Below, piece after piece: positions 1-5,332 of a stretch of 7,860 nucleotides of DNA. The stretch spans positions 1-7,860 of the forward strand of contig JACNHM010000418.1 of the NCBI GenBank assembly GCA_014383605.1, in the 5' to 3' direction. Made by a program: the position numbers and the translations under genes. The notes under the pieces are model-generated. The model searched no databases. It worked only from the letters and a program-made list of their open reading frames with translations, and was not told the origin of the DNA. The first letter of the stretch is position 1. Each line of letters starts with the position of its first letter. The stretch is from Chloroflexota bacterium (GTDB taxonomy: Bacteria; Chloroflexota; Anaerolineae; UBA3071).

Positions 1-1
1 C

Positions 2-1768
2 GGCGCGCTGCTCGACAGCTTCACCTACGACACCGTTGTCCGCGACGGCTCCTGGAGCCGCACCGCCGACGGCACTGGTGAGTGGACGCTGGACTACCCG
101 CCGTCGCCCGGTCGCTCCAATCAGCCGGCCACGCCGACGCCCACGGCGACCGTCACCCCCACTCCCACCGCCACACCAACCTCCACACCTTACCCCTTGG
201 GCGTGATGTTGAACGAGTTCTTGCCCGCACCGCGGGACGTGGACTGGGACGGCGACGGCACAGCCGACGCTGACGACGAGTGGATCGAGGTGTTCAACGG
301 CAGCGGCCAGACGGTAGACCTGGGCGGCTTCCTGCTCGACGACGAAGCCGAAGCAGGCAGCGCCCCTTACGTCATCCCGGCGGGAACGGTCATCGAGCCG
401 GGCGGCTTCCTCGTCTTCTTCCGCCGCGACACCCGGCTGGCGCTGAACAACGACGGCGACGACGTGCGGCTGTTGGGGCCCGACGGCGCGCTGCTCGACA
501 GCTTCACCTACGACACCGTTGTCCGCGACGGCTCCTGGGGCCGCACCACCGACGGCGGCGGCCAGTGGACGCTGGACTACCCGCCGTCGCCCGGTCGCCC
601 CAATCAGCCGGCCACGCCGACGCCCACCCCCACGTCTACGCCCACGGCCACGCCTTATCCCCTGGGCGTGATGTTGAACGAGTTCTTGCCCGCACCGCGG
701 GACGTGGACTGGGACGGCGACGGCACAGCCGACGCTGACGACGAGTGGATCGAGGTGTTCAACGGCAGCGGCCAGACGGTAGACCTGGGCGGCTTCCTGC
801 TCGACGACGAAGCCGAAGCAGGCAGCGCCCCTTACGTCATCCCGGCGGCAACGATCATCGAGCCCGGCGGCTTCCTCGTTTTCTACCGCCGCGACACGGG
901 CCTGGCGCTGAACAACGATGGCGACACCGCACGGCTGCTGGGGCCTGATGGCCTGCTGCTGGACGCTTTCGTCTACGGGGCATCGCCGGGTTGGGACATC
1001 GCCTGGAGCCGCACGGTGGATGGCCACGGCATCTGGACGACCGATTACCCGCCTTCCCCCGGAGGCTCCAACCGGCCGCCCCCGCCGACGGCAACGCCCA
1101 CGGCCACGCCGACCTCCGCTCCCACCCCCACGCCGCGCCCCGGCAAGCCCGGCGTGGATACCCCCATTCACCTGTCCATCGAGACGGCCCGCACCTATCC
1201 CGTCAAGACGTGGCTCACCCTGGAAGGCCAGGTGACCGTGCCGCCGCCGCTCTTCGGTCGCTCCATCTACATTCAGGATCACACCGGTGGCATCCTCGTC
1301 TACCTGAACCGCGGAGACTATCCACCGCTGGCCGAAGGGGACTGGCTGCGCATCAGCGGGCGGCTGACCGACTACCACGGCGAGTTGGAGGTCAGGGTCT
1401 CTCGCCCGGAAGACATGTACCGCACCGCTGCGGGCAAGCCCGTGCCGCCGCGGCTCGTGCGCAGCGGCGAGGTGAACGAAGCCCACGAGGGGCTGCTGGT
1501 GCAGGTGATCGCTCCTGCCGTGCGCTTCAGCGGCCAGAGCTTTTACCTGGACGACGGCAGCGGTGAGGCCCGGGTGTACGTCAGAGACAGCACGGGGTTC
1601 CGCCGCCCCTTCATCCATGTGGGTGAGTTCTGGTCGGCGGTGGGCGTGGCGAGCCAATACGCCAGCAATACTCCCTACGAAAGTGGCTACCGGCTGCTGC
1701 CCCGCCACGCCACCGACCTCAGCAACGCGCCGCTGACGCTGCCGGTGACGGGTGGGCAGCCGCCCTAA
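2..1768 (+). CDS. Surface protein with tandem lamin-tail domains and OB-fold-like C-terminus (5' partial)
   Basis: The frame is open from the left edge to TAA at 1766-1768 (588 codons), so the true start lies outside the window. Fragment residues 1-42 are the end of one lamin-tail domain (LTD). A second runs from about 66 to 200 and a third from about 221 to 355. Each shows VMLNEFLPAP, DEWIEVFN, LGGFLLDD, LALNNDGD and DYPPSPG blocks, and Thr-Pro linkers separate them. From about 384 to 570 are two OB-fold-like segments (for example SIYIQDHTGGILVYL and SFYLDDGSGEARVYV), resembling the OB domains that accompany extracellular nucleases. Such linkers and repeats are usual in exported proteins; the signal peptide would be upstream. 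The protein ends LPVTGGQPP, a sortase-like pentapeptide without a membrane tail. No catalytic domain is visible, though one may lie upstream. It probably has an adhesive or nuclease-accessory role (inference). Internal ATG/TTG codons near 197 fall inside the repeat array and are not the start. Confidence 0.88.
   Translation, partial: GALLDSFTYDTVVRDGSWSRTADGTGEWTLDYPPSPGRSNQPATPTPTATVTPTPTATPTSTPYPLGVMLNEFLPAPRDVDWDGDGTADADDEWIEVFNGSGQTVDLGGFLLDDEAEAGSAPYVIPAGTVIEPGGFLVFFRRDTRLALNNDGDDVRLLGPDGALLDSFTYDTVVRDGSWGRTTDGGGQWTLDYPPSPGRPNQPATPTPTPTSTPTATPYPLGVMLNEFLPAPRDVDWDGDGTADADDEWIEVFNGSGQTVDLGGFLLDDEAEAGSAPYVIPAATIIEPGGFLVFYRRDTGLALNNDGDTARLLGPDGLLLDAFVYGASPGWDIAWSRTVDGHGIWTTDYPPSPGGSNRPPPPTATPTATPTSAPTPTPRPGKPGVDTPIHLSIETARTYPVKTWLTLEGQVTVPPPLFGRSIYIQDHTGGILVYLNRGDYPPLAEGDWLRISGRLTDYHGELEVRVSRPEDMYRTAAGKPVPPRLVRSGEVNEAHEGLLVQVIAPAVRFSGQSFYLDDGSGEARVYVRDSTGFRRPFIHVGEFWSAVGVASQYASNTPYESGYRLLPRHATDLSNAPLTLPVTGGQPP
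198..383 (+). repeat. Long direct repeat, copy 1 (LTD coding)
   Basis: This 186-bp stretch is identical, base for base by eye, to 663-848, at a spacing of 465 bp (155 codons). It encodes the N-terminal half of the second LTD. Identity stops at 384 (G here, C at 849). This is consistent with recent duplication or gene conversion within the gene. Confidence 0.9.
663..848 (+). repeat. Long direct repeat, copy 2 (LTD coding)
   Basis: This is the second copy of the 186-bp repeat at 198-383, encoding the N-terminal half of the third LTD. Downstream of 849 the third domain diverges clearly from the second. The second domain's C-terminal half instead matches the partial first domain (bases 1-55 equal 484-538). 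Confidence 0.9.
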
Positions 1769-1793
1769 GGGAAAAAGGAGTTGCCGGAGGTCC

Positions 1794-1822
1794 TTGCCTT
1801 TTCAGCTCTATGATGCTATACT
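1794..1822 (+). promoter_or_regulatory. Sigma70-type promoter of the decayed toxin-antitoxin module
   Basis: TTGCCT (1794-1799) and TATACT (1817-1822) are separated by 17 bases. TGC directly precedes the -10, giving an extended -10. Transcription would start near 1829, about 25 bases before the antitoxin ATG. The next intact gene downstream is the LTD-phospholipase D gene, so this promoter may now serve it. Confidence 0.65.
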
Positions 1823-1853
1823 GGGTGCTGTAGGTTCCTTGGAGTGCGCTGTG

Positions 1854-2113
1854 ATGAAGGAGCAAATCGCGATGGAAGCAGTGAAAGTGGTCAATGGCAG
1901 CCTCACTCTGCCACCCCCAGCCGTGGACTGGATCGGTACCGTGGGTGAAATCTCTTTTTCATCGAGGGTGACACCCTGATCCTGAAGAAAATGCGCCTGC
2001 CCAGGCTCTCCGAGATCGCTGCTCATGCGCTGGATGAGGAGATGCCCCTGGAAGAAATCGCCGCCGAGGTGCATCGCCACCGACGAGAGAAGCGAGATGC
2101 TGGTCGTAGTTGA
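1854..2113 (+). pseudogene. AbrB-like antitoxin remnant, frameshifted
   Basis: From ATG 1854 (or 1872) the frame reads VKVVNGSLTLPPPAVDW and then GTVGEIS, the layout of an AbrB/MazE-type swapped-hairpin antitoxin. It stops at 1977-1979 after about 41 codons. Another frame continues with FIEGDTLILKKM, the usual second half of this domain, followed by a helical tail with LPRLSEIAAHALDEE, and ends at TGA 2111-2113. Adding one T to the T5 run at 1955-1959 would join the halves into a protein of about 86 residues. I therefore read it as a single-base deletion; a sequencing error in the homopolymer is the alternative. The tail overlaps the PIN toxin start by 17 bases, the usual antitoxin-first coupled order. 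If translated as it stands, the short product would lack the second half of the DNA-binding domain and the toxin-binding tail. Confidence 0.72.
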
Positions 2114-2244
2114 CACCAGTGTCCTCATCTCTGGTGTACTGTGGACTGGCCTTCCTCATCGTCTCATCGAGTTAGCTGAAGAGGGGGATCTCACACTCTG
2201 TGTGACAAGAGAAACCCTGCAGGAGCTTCGGGGGGAGCTATCCC
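2097..2244 (+). pseudogene. PIN-domain toxin, 3'-truncated remnant
   Basis: ATG 2097 opens MLVVVDTSVLISGVLW, the typical first strand and helix of VapC-like PIN ribonucleases of the 'putative toxin-antitoxin system, PIN family' type. The homologous part continues through LPHRLIELAEEGDLTL and TRETLQELRGEL, to about residue 48. Asp6 and Glu43, two of the acidic metal-binding residues, are present. Family members are usually about 130-150 residues and have further C-terminal aspartates, which are missing. The reading frame stays open to 2687, but past about 2240 it is only the shadow of the phospholipase D gene in another frame. The gene was evidently cut at its 3' side when the downstream gene was joined on. 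It is unlikely to be an active nuclease. Confidence 0.72.
2230..2237 (+). promoter_or_regulatory. Ribosome binding site of the LTD-phospholipase D gene
   Basis: GGGGGGAG ends 7 bases before ATG 2245 and fixes the start. The same bases encode Arg-Gly-Glu of the PIN toxin remnant, so the site was derived from toxin coding sequence. Confidence 0.65.
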
Positions 2245-3885
2245 ATGCCCACACAACGAAAGAGCAACGGGTTGAGTTCACCAGCCAGCCGCTCAGTTCG
2301 CCGCGCACGTTGGCTGCTGGCGATGCTGCTGATCTTGCTGCTACCGCTGCCGGTCGCCCCGTTGCGAGCGCAGCCGGCCGCCCCCGACGCCGCACTGCGC
2401 CGCGTCGTGCTCAACGAGATCGCCTGGACAGGCTCCACCGCCTCGGCCAACGCCGAATGGATCGAGCTGCGCCACACCAACAAGTCCAAGGGCGACATCT
2501 CGCTGGAGGGCTGGACGCTGAGCGCCGCCGACGGCTCGCCCCACGTCGAGCTCAGCGGCACTATCCCGGCCAAGGGCCACTTCCTGTTGGAGCGGAGCAG
2601 CGACGACGCCGTGCCCGGCGTGGCTGCCGACCTCATCTACACAGGCGCGCTGAACAACGACGGCGAGACGCTGATCCTGCGCGATGAAGAAGGCCTGCTG
2701 GTGGACGCCGTGGACGGTTGGTATGGGGGCGACCTGGCCAGCCACGCCACGATGCAGCGGGTGGCCCTGGACTGGCCGGGCACCTGGCCCACGAGCTGGC
2801 AGACCGGCCCCACCGGCGGCCTGCCCGAAAACAGCGCCGGCGACACCCCCGATCTCGGTGCCATCACCATCACGCCCTATTTCACCGCCAACATCGCCGC
2901 CGCCGGCCCCTCGCCGGAGCCCACGGCCATGGAGCAGGCGCTGCTGACGCTGCTGGACAACGCCAGCGACACCATTGACGCCGCCCTGTACGGGGTGGAC
3001 CGGGCCAGCGTGCGTGATGCCCTCATCGCCGCCCACAACCGCGGCGTGATCGTGCGCCTGGTCTGCGACGACGACGCCTATGCCGAGGATCGCTACCGGC
3101 CCCACTTCCAGGCCCTGGAAGCGGCGGGCATCTGGGTCATCCCCGATGGCAAGAGCGGCATCATGCACAACAAGTTCCTCATCGTGGATGGGCGCTGGGT
3201 CTGGACCGGCTCCACCAACATCACTGACACCGGTTTCACCTACAATCACAACCACTCCGTGCTCATCAATTCTCCGCACCTGGCTCTCACCTATCAGGCG
3301 GAGTTCTCGGAGATGTTCTATGGGCAGCGCTTTGGCAAGGAGAAGGAAGACAACACCACCCATCACTTCCGCTTCGCCGACCAGGAGGTACAGAGCATCT
3401 TCAGCCCCACCGACGACCCGGACGAGGCGCTGCTGGCCGCCGTGGCCGAGGCCCAGGAGAACGTCCACTTCGCCATCTTCAGCTTCACCTCCAGCGATCT
3501 GGCTGACGCTTTGCTGGAACGGTACGAGGCGGGGGTATCGGTGGCAGGCCTCTGGGATCGCTTGATGGCCGCCAACGACTATTCGCAGAGTGAGCGACTG
3601 TGTCTGGCCGGCGTGCCCACCAAGATCGAGAACTTCGGGGGCAAGCTGCACCACAAGATGATGGTCATAGACGCCGCTGGCGCTGATCCCCGCGTGGTGT
3701 TAGGCTCTTACAACTGGACCGGCTCGGCCGCCGACAGCAACGACGAGAACCTGCTCATCGTCCACAGCCGCCCGCTGGCCCAGGCTTTCCTGGCCGAATG
3801 GCACAAGCTCGATGCTGCGCTGGGCGAGGAAACCCTTTGCCATCCTTTCAGCCTGTACCTGCCCGCAGTTCTGGCCGGTAGCTAA
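2245..3885 (+). CDS. Secreted lamin-tail / phospholipase D-like protein (two HKD motifs)
   Basis: The product has 546 residues. Residues 1-43 form a signal peptide: a basic stretch (SVRRARW), a hydrophobic core (LLAMLLILLLPLPVAP) and likely cleavage near LRAQ. An LTD follows at about 53-165 (VVLNEIAW, AEWIELRH, GALNNDGETLIL). Two phospholipase D halves fill about 205-535. The first HKD is HNKFLIVD (H308, K310, D315) with GSTN at 322-325. The second is HHKMMVID (H469, K471, D476) with GSYN at 487-490. Both catalytic motifs are complete, so the enzyme should be an active phosphodiesterase. The family includes phospholipases and nucleases. An extracellular nuclease is my preferred guess because LTDs often accompany nucleases, but the substrate cannot be read from sequence. 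The C-terminus, SLYLPAVLAGS, resembles the 'YLPLV' tails that I recall on many secreted Chloroflexota proteins. No clear terminator follows. Confidence 0.9.
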   Translation: MPTQRKSNGLSSPASRSVRRARWLLAMLLILLLPLPVAPLRAQPAAPDAALRRVVLNEIAWTGSTASANAEWIELRHTNKSKGDISLEGWTLSAADGSPHVELSGTIPAKGHFLLERSSDDAVPGVAADLIYTGALNNDGETLILRDEEGLLVDAVDGWYGGDLASHATMQRVALDWPGTWPTSWQTGPTGGLPENSAGDTPDLGAITITPYFTANIAAAGPSPEPTAMEQALLTLLDNASDTIDAALYGVDRASVRDALIAAHNRGVIVRLVCDDDAYAEDRYRPHFQALEAAGIWVIPDGKSGIMHNKFLIVDGRWVWTGSTNITDTGFTYNHNHSVLINSPHLALTYQAEFSEMFYGQRFGKEKEDNTTHHFRFADQEVQSIFSPTDDPDEALLAAVAEAQENVHFAIFSFTSSDLADALLERYEAGVSVAGLWDRLMAANDYSQSERLCLAGVPTKIENFGGKLHHKMMVIDAAGADPRVVLGSYNWTGSAADSNDENLLIVHSRPLAQAFLAEWHKLDAALGEETLCHPFSLYLPAVLAGS

Positions 3886-4187
3886 AACCTATCCATGAAG
3901 AAGCAGGGCCGCTCTCCGTAGCTGCTATGGACTCATCCGACAATAACTTCGCATCCTTCAAGGGACTCTGTTGTGTCCCACTTCCCACCACAAAGGCACA
4001 AAGACACCAAGAAACTGGAGAAATGGCCGGCGTCCAGAGCGCGCACCTCCTAGAATCTTTGCGTCTTGGTGTCTTGGTGGTGAGGACACAGATGTATCTG
4101 CCCTGTTTGAGTGCGTAACTACTTCCGCGTTAGGTTGTTTCAACCCGTGACAACCCTAATCCAAGGTGGAAAGGAGAGAAAACGAGC
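3886..4187. other. Intergenic region (302 bp) with inverted-repeat element
   Basis: No gene is supported here. The stretch holds the inverted repeat at 3986-4082 and a 6-bp inverted repeat GGTTGT/ACAACC (4133-4138 and 4150-4155). Ahead of the next gene there is only a weak promoter candidate, TTGAGT (4107-4112) and TTAGGT (4130-4135) with 17-base spacing. A 63-codon open frame (3927-4118) is just a read-through of the repeat arms. Confidence 0.6.
3986..4082. repeat. Imperfect inverted repeat with 8-nt phased arms (MITE/REP-like)
   Basis: The left arm (3986-4012) and right arm (4056-4082) are reverse complements at 22 of 27 positions, around a 43-base centre. Each arm is built of octamers in register: CACAAAGG, CACAAAGA, CACCAAGA starting at 3989, 3997 and 4005; and CTTTGCGT, CTTGGTGT, CTTGGTGG starting at 4057, 4065 and 4073. 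From memory, sequences of this CACAAAG type recur between genes in many environmental bacterial genomes and create spurious ORFs. No transposase is present. Mobility is inferred only from the structure. Confidence 0.65.
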
Positions 4188-4730
4188 ATGATTCGAGCCA
4201 AGGCCATCGCCGACACTCTGACCGTCACGCGCGTTTTTCTGGCCTTATTGATCCTCTGGCTGGGCGTGACCGCCGGCAGCGAGGCGCTGCCGGCCGCCAC
4301 GACTGCTCTCATCTTCGCCTGGGCCACCGACCTGCTGGATGGGTCGTTTGCCCGGCGCGATCCGTCGGCGCAACAGACCTGGGTGGGCGCTCACGATCTG
4401 CAGGCTGACATGAGCGTGGGCCTCGCCGTTCTGGGTTACCTGACCTTCGCCCGCTTCGTCCCCCTCTGGGCGGGCCTGACCTACCTGCTGATCTCTGTTG
4501 CGCTGCTGTGGTACTTGCGCTCCGCGTACATCGGCATGGTTGTGCAGGCTGCACCCTACGCCGTGATGCTCTACGTCGCCCTGCGCTATGCGACACTGCA
4601 GGGCGCTATCGCCGTGGCCTGGCTCGTCCTGGCGCTGATCGTGACCTGGCCCCGCTTTCCCAACGAGACCGTGCCCAACTTCCTGCGCGGCATGCGCGAC
4701 CTGGGCCAGTCATCGGAAGAGGAGCAGTGA
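4188..4730 (+). CDS. CDP-alcohol phosphatidyltransferase family membrane protein
   Basis: The product has 180 residues, the usual size for the PgsA-like family. These enzymes transfer a phosphatidyl group from a CDP-linked lipid to an alcohol in the cytoplasmic membrane. The active-site signature is D(x)2DG(x)2AR...G...D(x)3D, seen here as TDLLDGSFARRD followed by GAHDLQAD. All four acidic positions are kept, with 13 residues between AR and the third Asp. The glycine lies one residue later than usual, (x)10-G-(x)2 instead of (x)9-G-(x)3. Five or six hydrophobic segments are visible, at about 12-30, 36-52, 76-92, 94-111, 115-135 and 137-155. ATG 4188 is preceded by AAGGAG (4171-4176). The acceptor alcohol (glycerol phosphate, inositol phosphate or another) cannot be decided. 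It stands alone between the repeat spacer and the cold-shock operon. Confidence 0.85.
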   Translation: MIRAKAIADTLTVTRVFLALLILWLGVTAGSEALPAATTALIFAWATDLLDGSFARRDPSAQQTWVGAHDLQADMSVGLAVLGYLTFARFVPLWAGLTYLLISVALLWYLRSAYIGMVVQAAPYAVMLYVALRYATLQGAIAVAWLVLALIVTWPRFPNETVPNFLRGMRDLGQSSEEEQ

Positions 4731-4830
4731 GCCTATCCCGCCCAGAGATCGCCCACGACGGACGGACAGGGCAGGGACTGGCTCCTTCCCTGGACACCGT
4801 CTGCTTCCGCGAATACCTTGCATAACGAAT

Positions 4831-4859
4831 TTGACAACTGTCAGTGTCTGTGCTATAGT
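4831..4859 (+). promoter_or_regulatory. csp: Strong extended -10 promoter of the cold-shock operon
   Basis: TTGACA (4831-4836, perfect -35) and TATAGT (4854-4859) lie 17 bases apart, with TGC before the -10. The expected start is near 4866, which leaves a leader of about 146 nt before the csp ATG. An inverted repeat TGACA-AC-TGTCA (4832-4843) overlaps the -35 and could be an operator. TTGACA is partly self-complementary, so this symmetry may be incidental. Confidence 0.8.
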
Positions 4860-4891
4860 GCGCACGCAGGTGGAAGGGGAGCGTCTGTCCG

Positions 4892-4904
4892 GATGTATTA
4901 CATC
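4892..4904. promoter_or_regulatory. 13-bp palindrome GATGTATTACATC in the csp leader
   Basis: Two 6-base half sites are perfectly symmetric around a central T. They lie about 26-38 bases into the predicted transcript and cover the ATG of the small leader ORF. It could be a repressor site on DNA or a small hairpin hiding the start codon. The function is inferred. Confidence 0.4.
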
Positions 4905-5015
4905 GCCGCCAGGCTTTACCAGGCCTGGCGGCGTTTTGTTGCTGACCGTGATGGCTCTGCTCTCGCCCACAAAATCCCAGTCAGAAAGGCAAAAAAGAAG
5001 GAGGAAAACACATGA
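4893..5015 (+). CDS. Possible 40-residue leader peptide overlapping csp
   Basis: The frame runs ATG 4893 to TGA 5013-5015. Its stop overlaps the csp ATG as ATGA, the classic arrangement for translational coupling. AAGGGGAG at 4874-4881 is a usable ribosome binding site with an 11-base gap. The product begins [10 protein letters not shown] and ends in a Lys/Glu-rich tail (KAKKKEENT). I know no such family. Its first third runs through the terminator-like hairpin at 4904-4933, so a ribosome translating it would stop that hairpin from forming. The frame could be open by chance, because the Lys-rich end is simply the A-rich csp ribosome-binding region read as codons. The coding call is tentative. 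Confidence 0.4.
   Translation: MYYIAARLYQAWRRFVADRDGSALAHKIPVRKAKKKEENT
4904..4941 (+). terminator. Intrinsic terminator or attenuator inside the csp leader
   Basis: An 11-bp perfect GC-rich stem pairs CGCCGCCAGGC (4904-4914) with GCCTGGCGGCG (4923-4933) around an 8-base loop. It is followed by TTTTGTT (4934-4940). It lies about 40 bases downstream of the predicted transcription start and 71 bases before the csp ATG, so transcripts from the csp promoter must pass it. I see no second good promoter between it and csp. Either it attenuates csp or it defines a small RNA of about 75 nt. Confidence 0.7.
4998..5004 (+). promoter_or_regulatory. csp: Perfect Shine-Dalgarno of csp
   Basis: AAGGAGG stands 7 bases before ATG 5012, inside an A-rich stretch, which predicts very strong translation initiation. 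Confidence 0.85.
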
Positions 5016-5269
5016 GCGAACGCATTCAGGACAGGGGCGAACGCATTCAGGACAGGGGCGATCGCATCGAGGGCACTGTCAAGTGGTTCAACGGGTCCAA
5101 GGGCTACGGCTTCATCGCACGGGACGACGGGCCGGACGTGTTTGTCCACTACTCTGCCATCAAGGGCAGCGGCTTCCGCAATCTGGAAGAGGGCGATCGC
5201 GTTGAGTTCTCGGTCGTGGATGGCCCCAAGGGCCTGCAGGCCGCCGACGTGACCAAGCAAGGCTGGTAA
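5012..5269 (+). CDS. csp: Cold-shock domain protein with N-terminal repeat extension
   Basis: The product has 85 residues. A single cold-shock domain (about 19-85) follows an unusual charged extension. Signature parts are [16 protein letters not shown] (RNP1 at 30-35), DVFVHYSAI (RNP2 at 43-46) and EEGDRVEF. The aromatic residues that stack on single-stranded nucleic acid (W25, F26, Y32, F34, F44, H46) are present. Cold-shock proteins act in the cytoplasm as RNA chaperones that melt RNA hairpins; some act as transcription antiterminators. The first 18 residues hold two exact copies of ERIQDRG plus a partial third. This adds to a family that is usually 65-70 residues long. The gene has its own promoter and a structured leader. 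An RRM protein gene follows 63 bases downstream with no terminator between them, so they are probably co-transcribed. Confidence 0.93.
   Translation: MSERIQDRGERIQDRGDRIEGTVKWFNGSKGYGFIARDDGPDVFVHYSAIKGSGFRNLEEGDRVEFSVVDGPKGLQAADVTKQGW
5016..5057 (+). repeat. Tandem 21-bp duplication at the csp 5' end
   Basis: There are two exact copies of a 21-base unit (5016-5036 and 5037-5057), starting GCGAACGCATTCAGG, with a degenerate third start at 5058 (GCGATCGCATCGAGG). The repeat is in frame and encodes ERIQDRG twice. Confidence 0.9.
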
Positions 5270-5308
5270 CAACCGTCCAGCCACCTAGCTAAAGTTGCCA
5301 CCGGCAAC
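5261..5308 (+). promoter_or_regulatory. Two small hairpins between csp and the RRM gene
   Basis: GGCTGG (5261-5266) can pair with CCAGCC (5277-5282), spanning the csp stop codon. GTTGCC (5294-5299) can pair with GGCAAC (5303-5308). Neither is followed by a T-run, so they are not terminators. They may stabilise or process the joint mRNA (inference). Confidence 0.35.
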
Positions 5309-5332
5309 GCAGAAACACGAGAGGAATGATTG

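Noticed and set aside
1777..1797. Short AAGGA/TCCTT hairpin after the LTD gene
   Set aside because: A 5-bp stem with an 11-base loop is too weak, and it overlaps the -35 of the next promoter.
2025..2687. 220-codon frame covering the PIN start
   Set aside because: Only about 48 codons from 2097 look like a protein family; the rest is antitoxin or phospholipase D sequence out of frame.
2341..3654. 437-codon open frame on the minus strand
   Set aside because: It is the antisense shadow of the phospholipase D gene; long reverse frames are expected in GC-rich coding DNA. The predicted protein shows no recognisable motif.
3927..4118. 63-codon open frame in the intergenic spacer
   Set aside because: Its sequence is the two arms of the inverted repeat read as codons, with no ribosome binding site.
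4772..4792. Hairpin CAGGGA/TCCCTG after the phosphatidyltransferase
   Set aside because: The stem is only 6 bp and no T-run follows, so it is not a convincing terminator.
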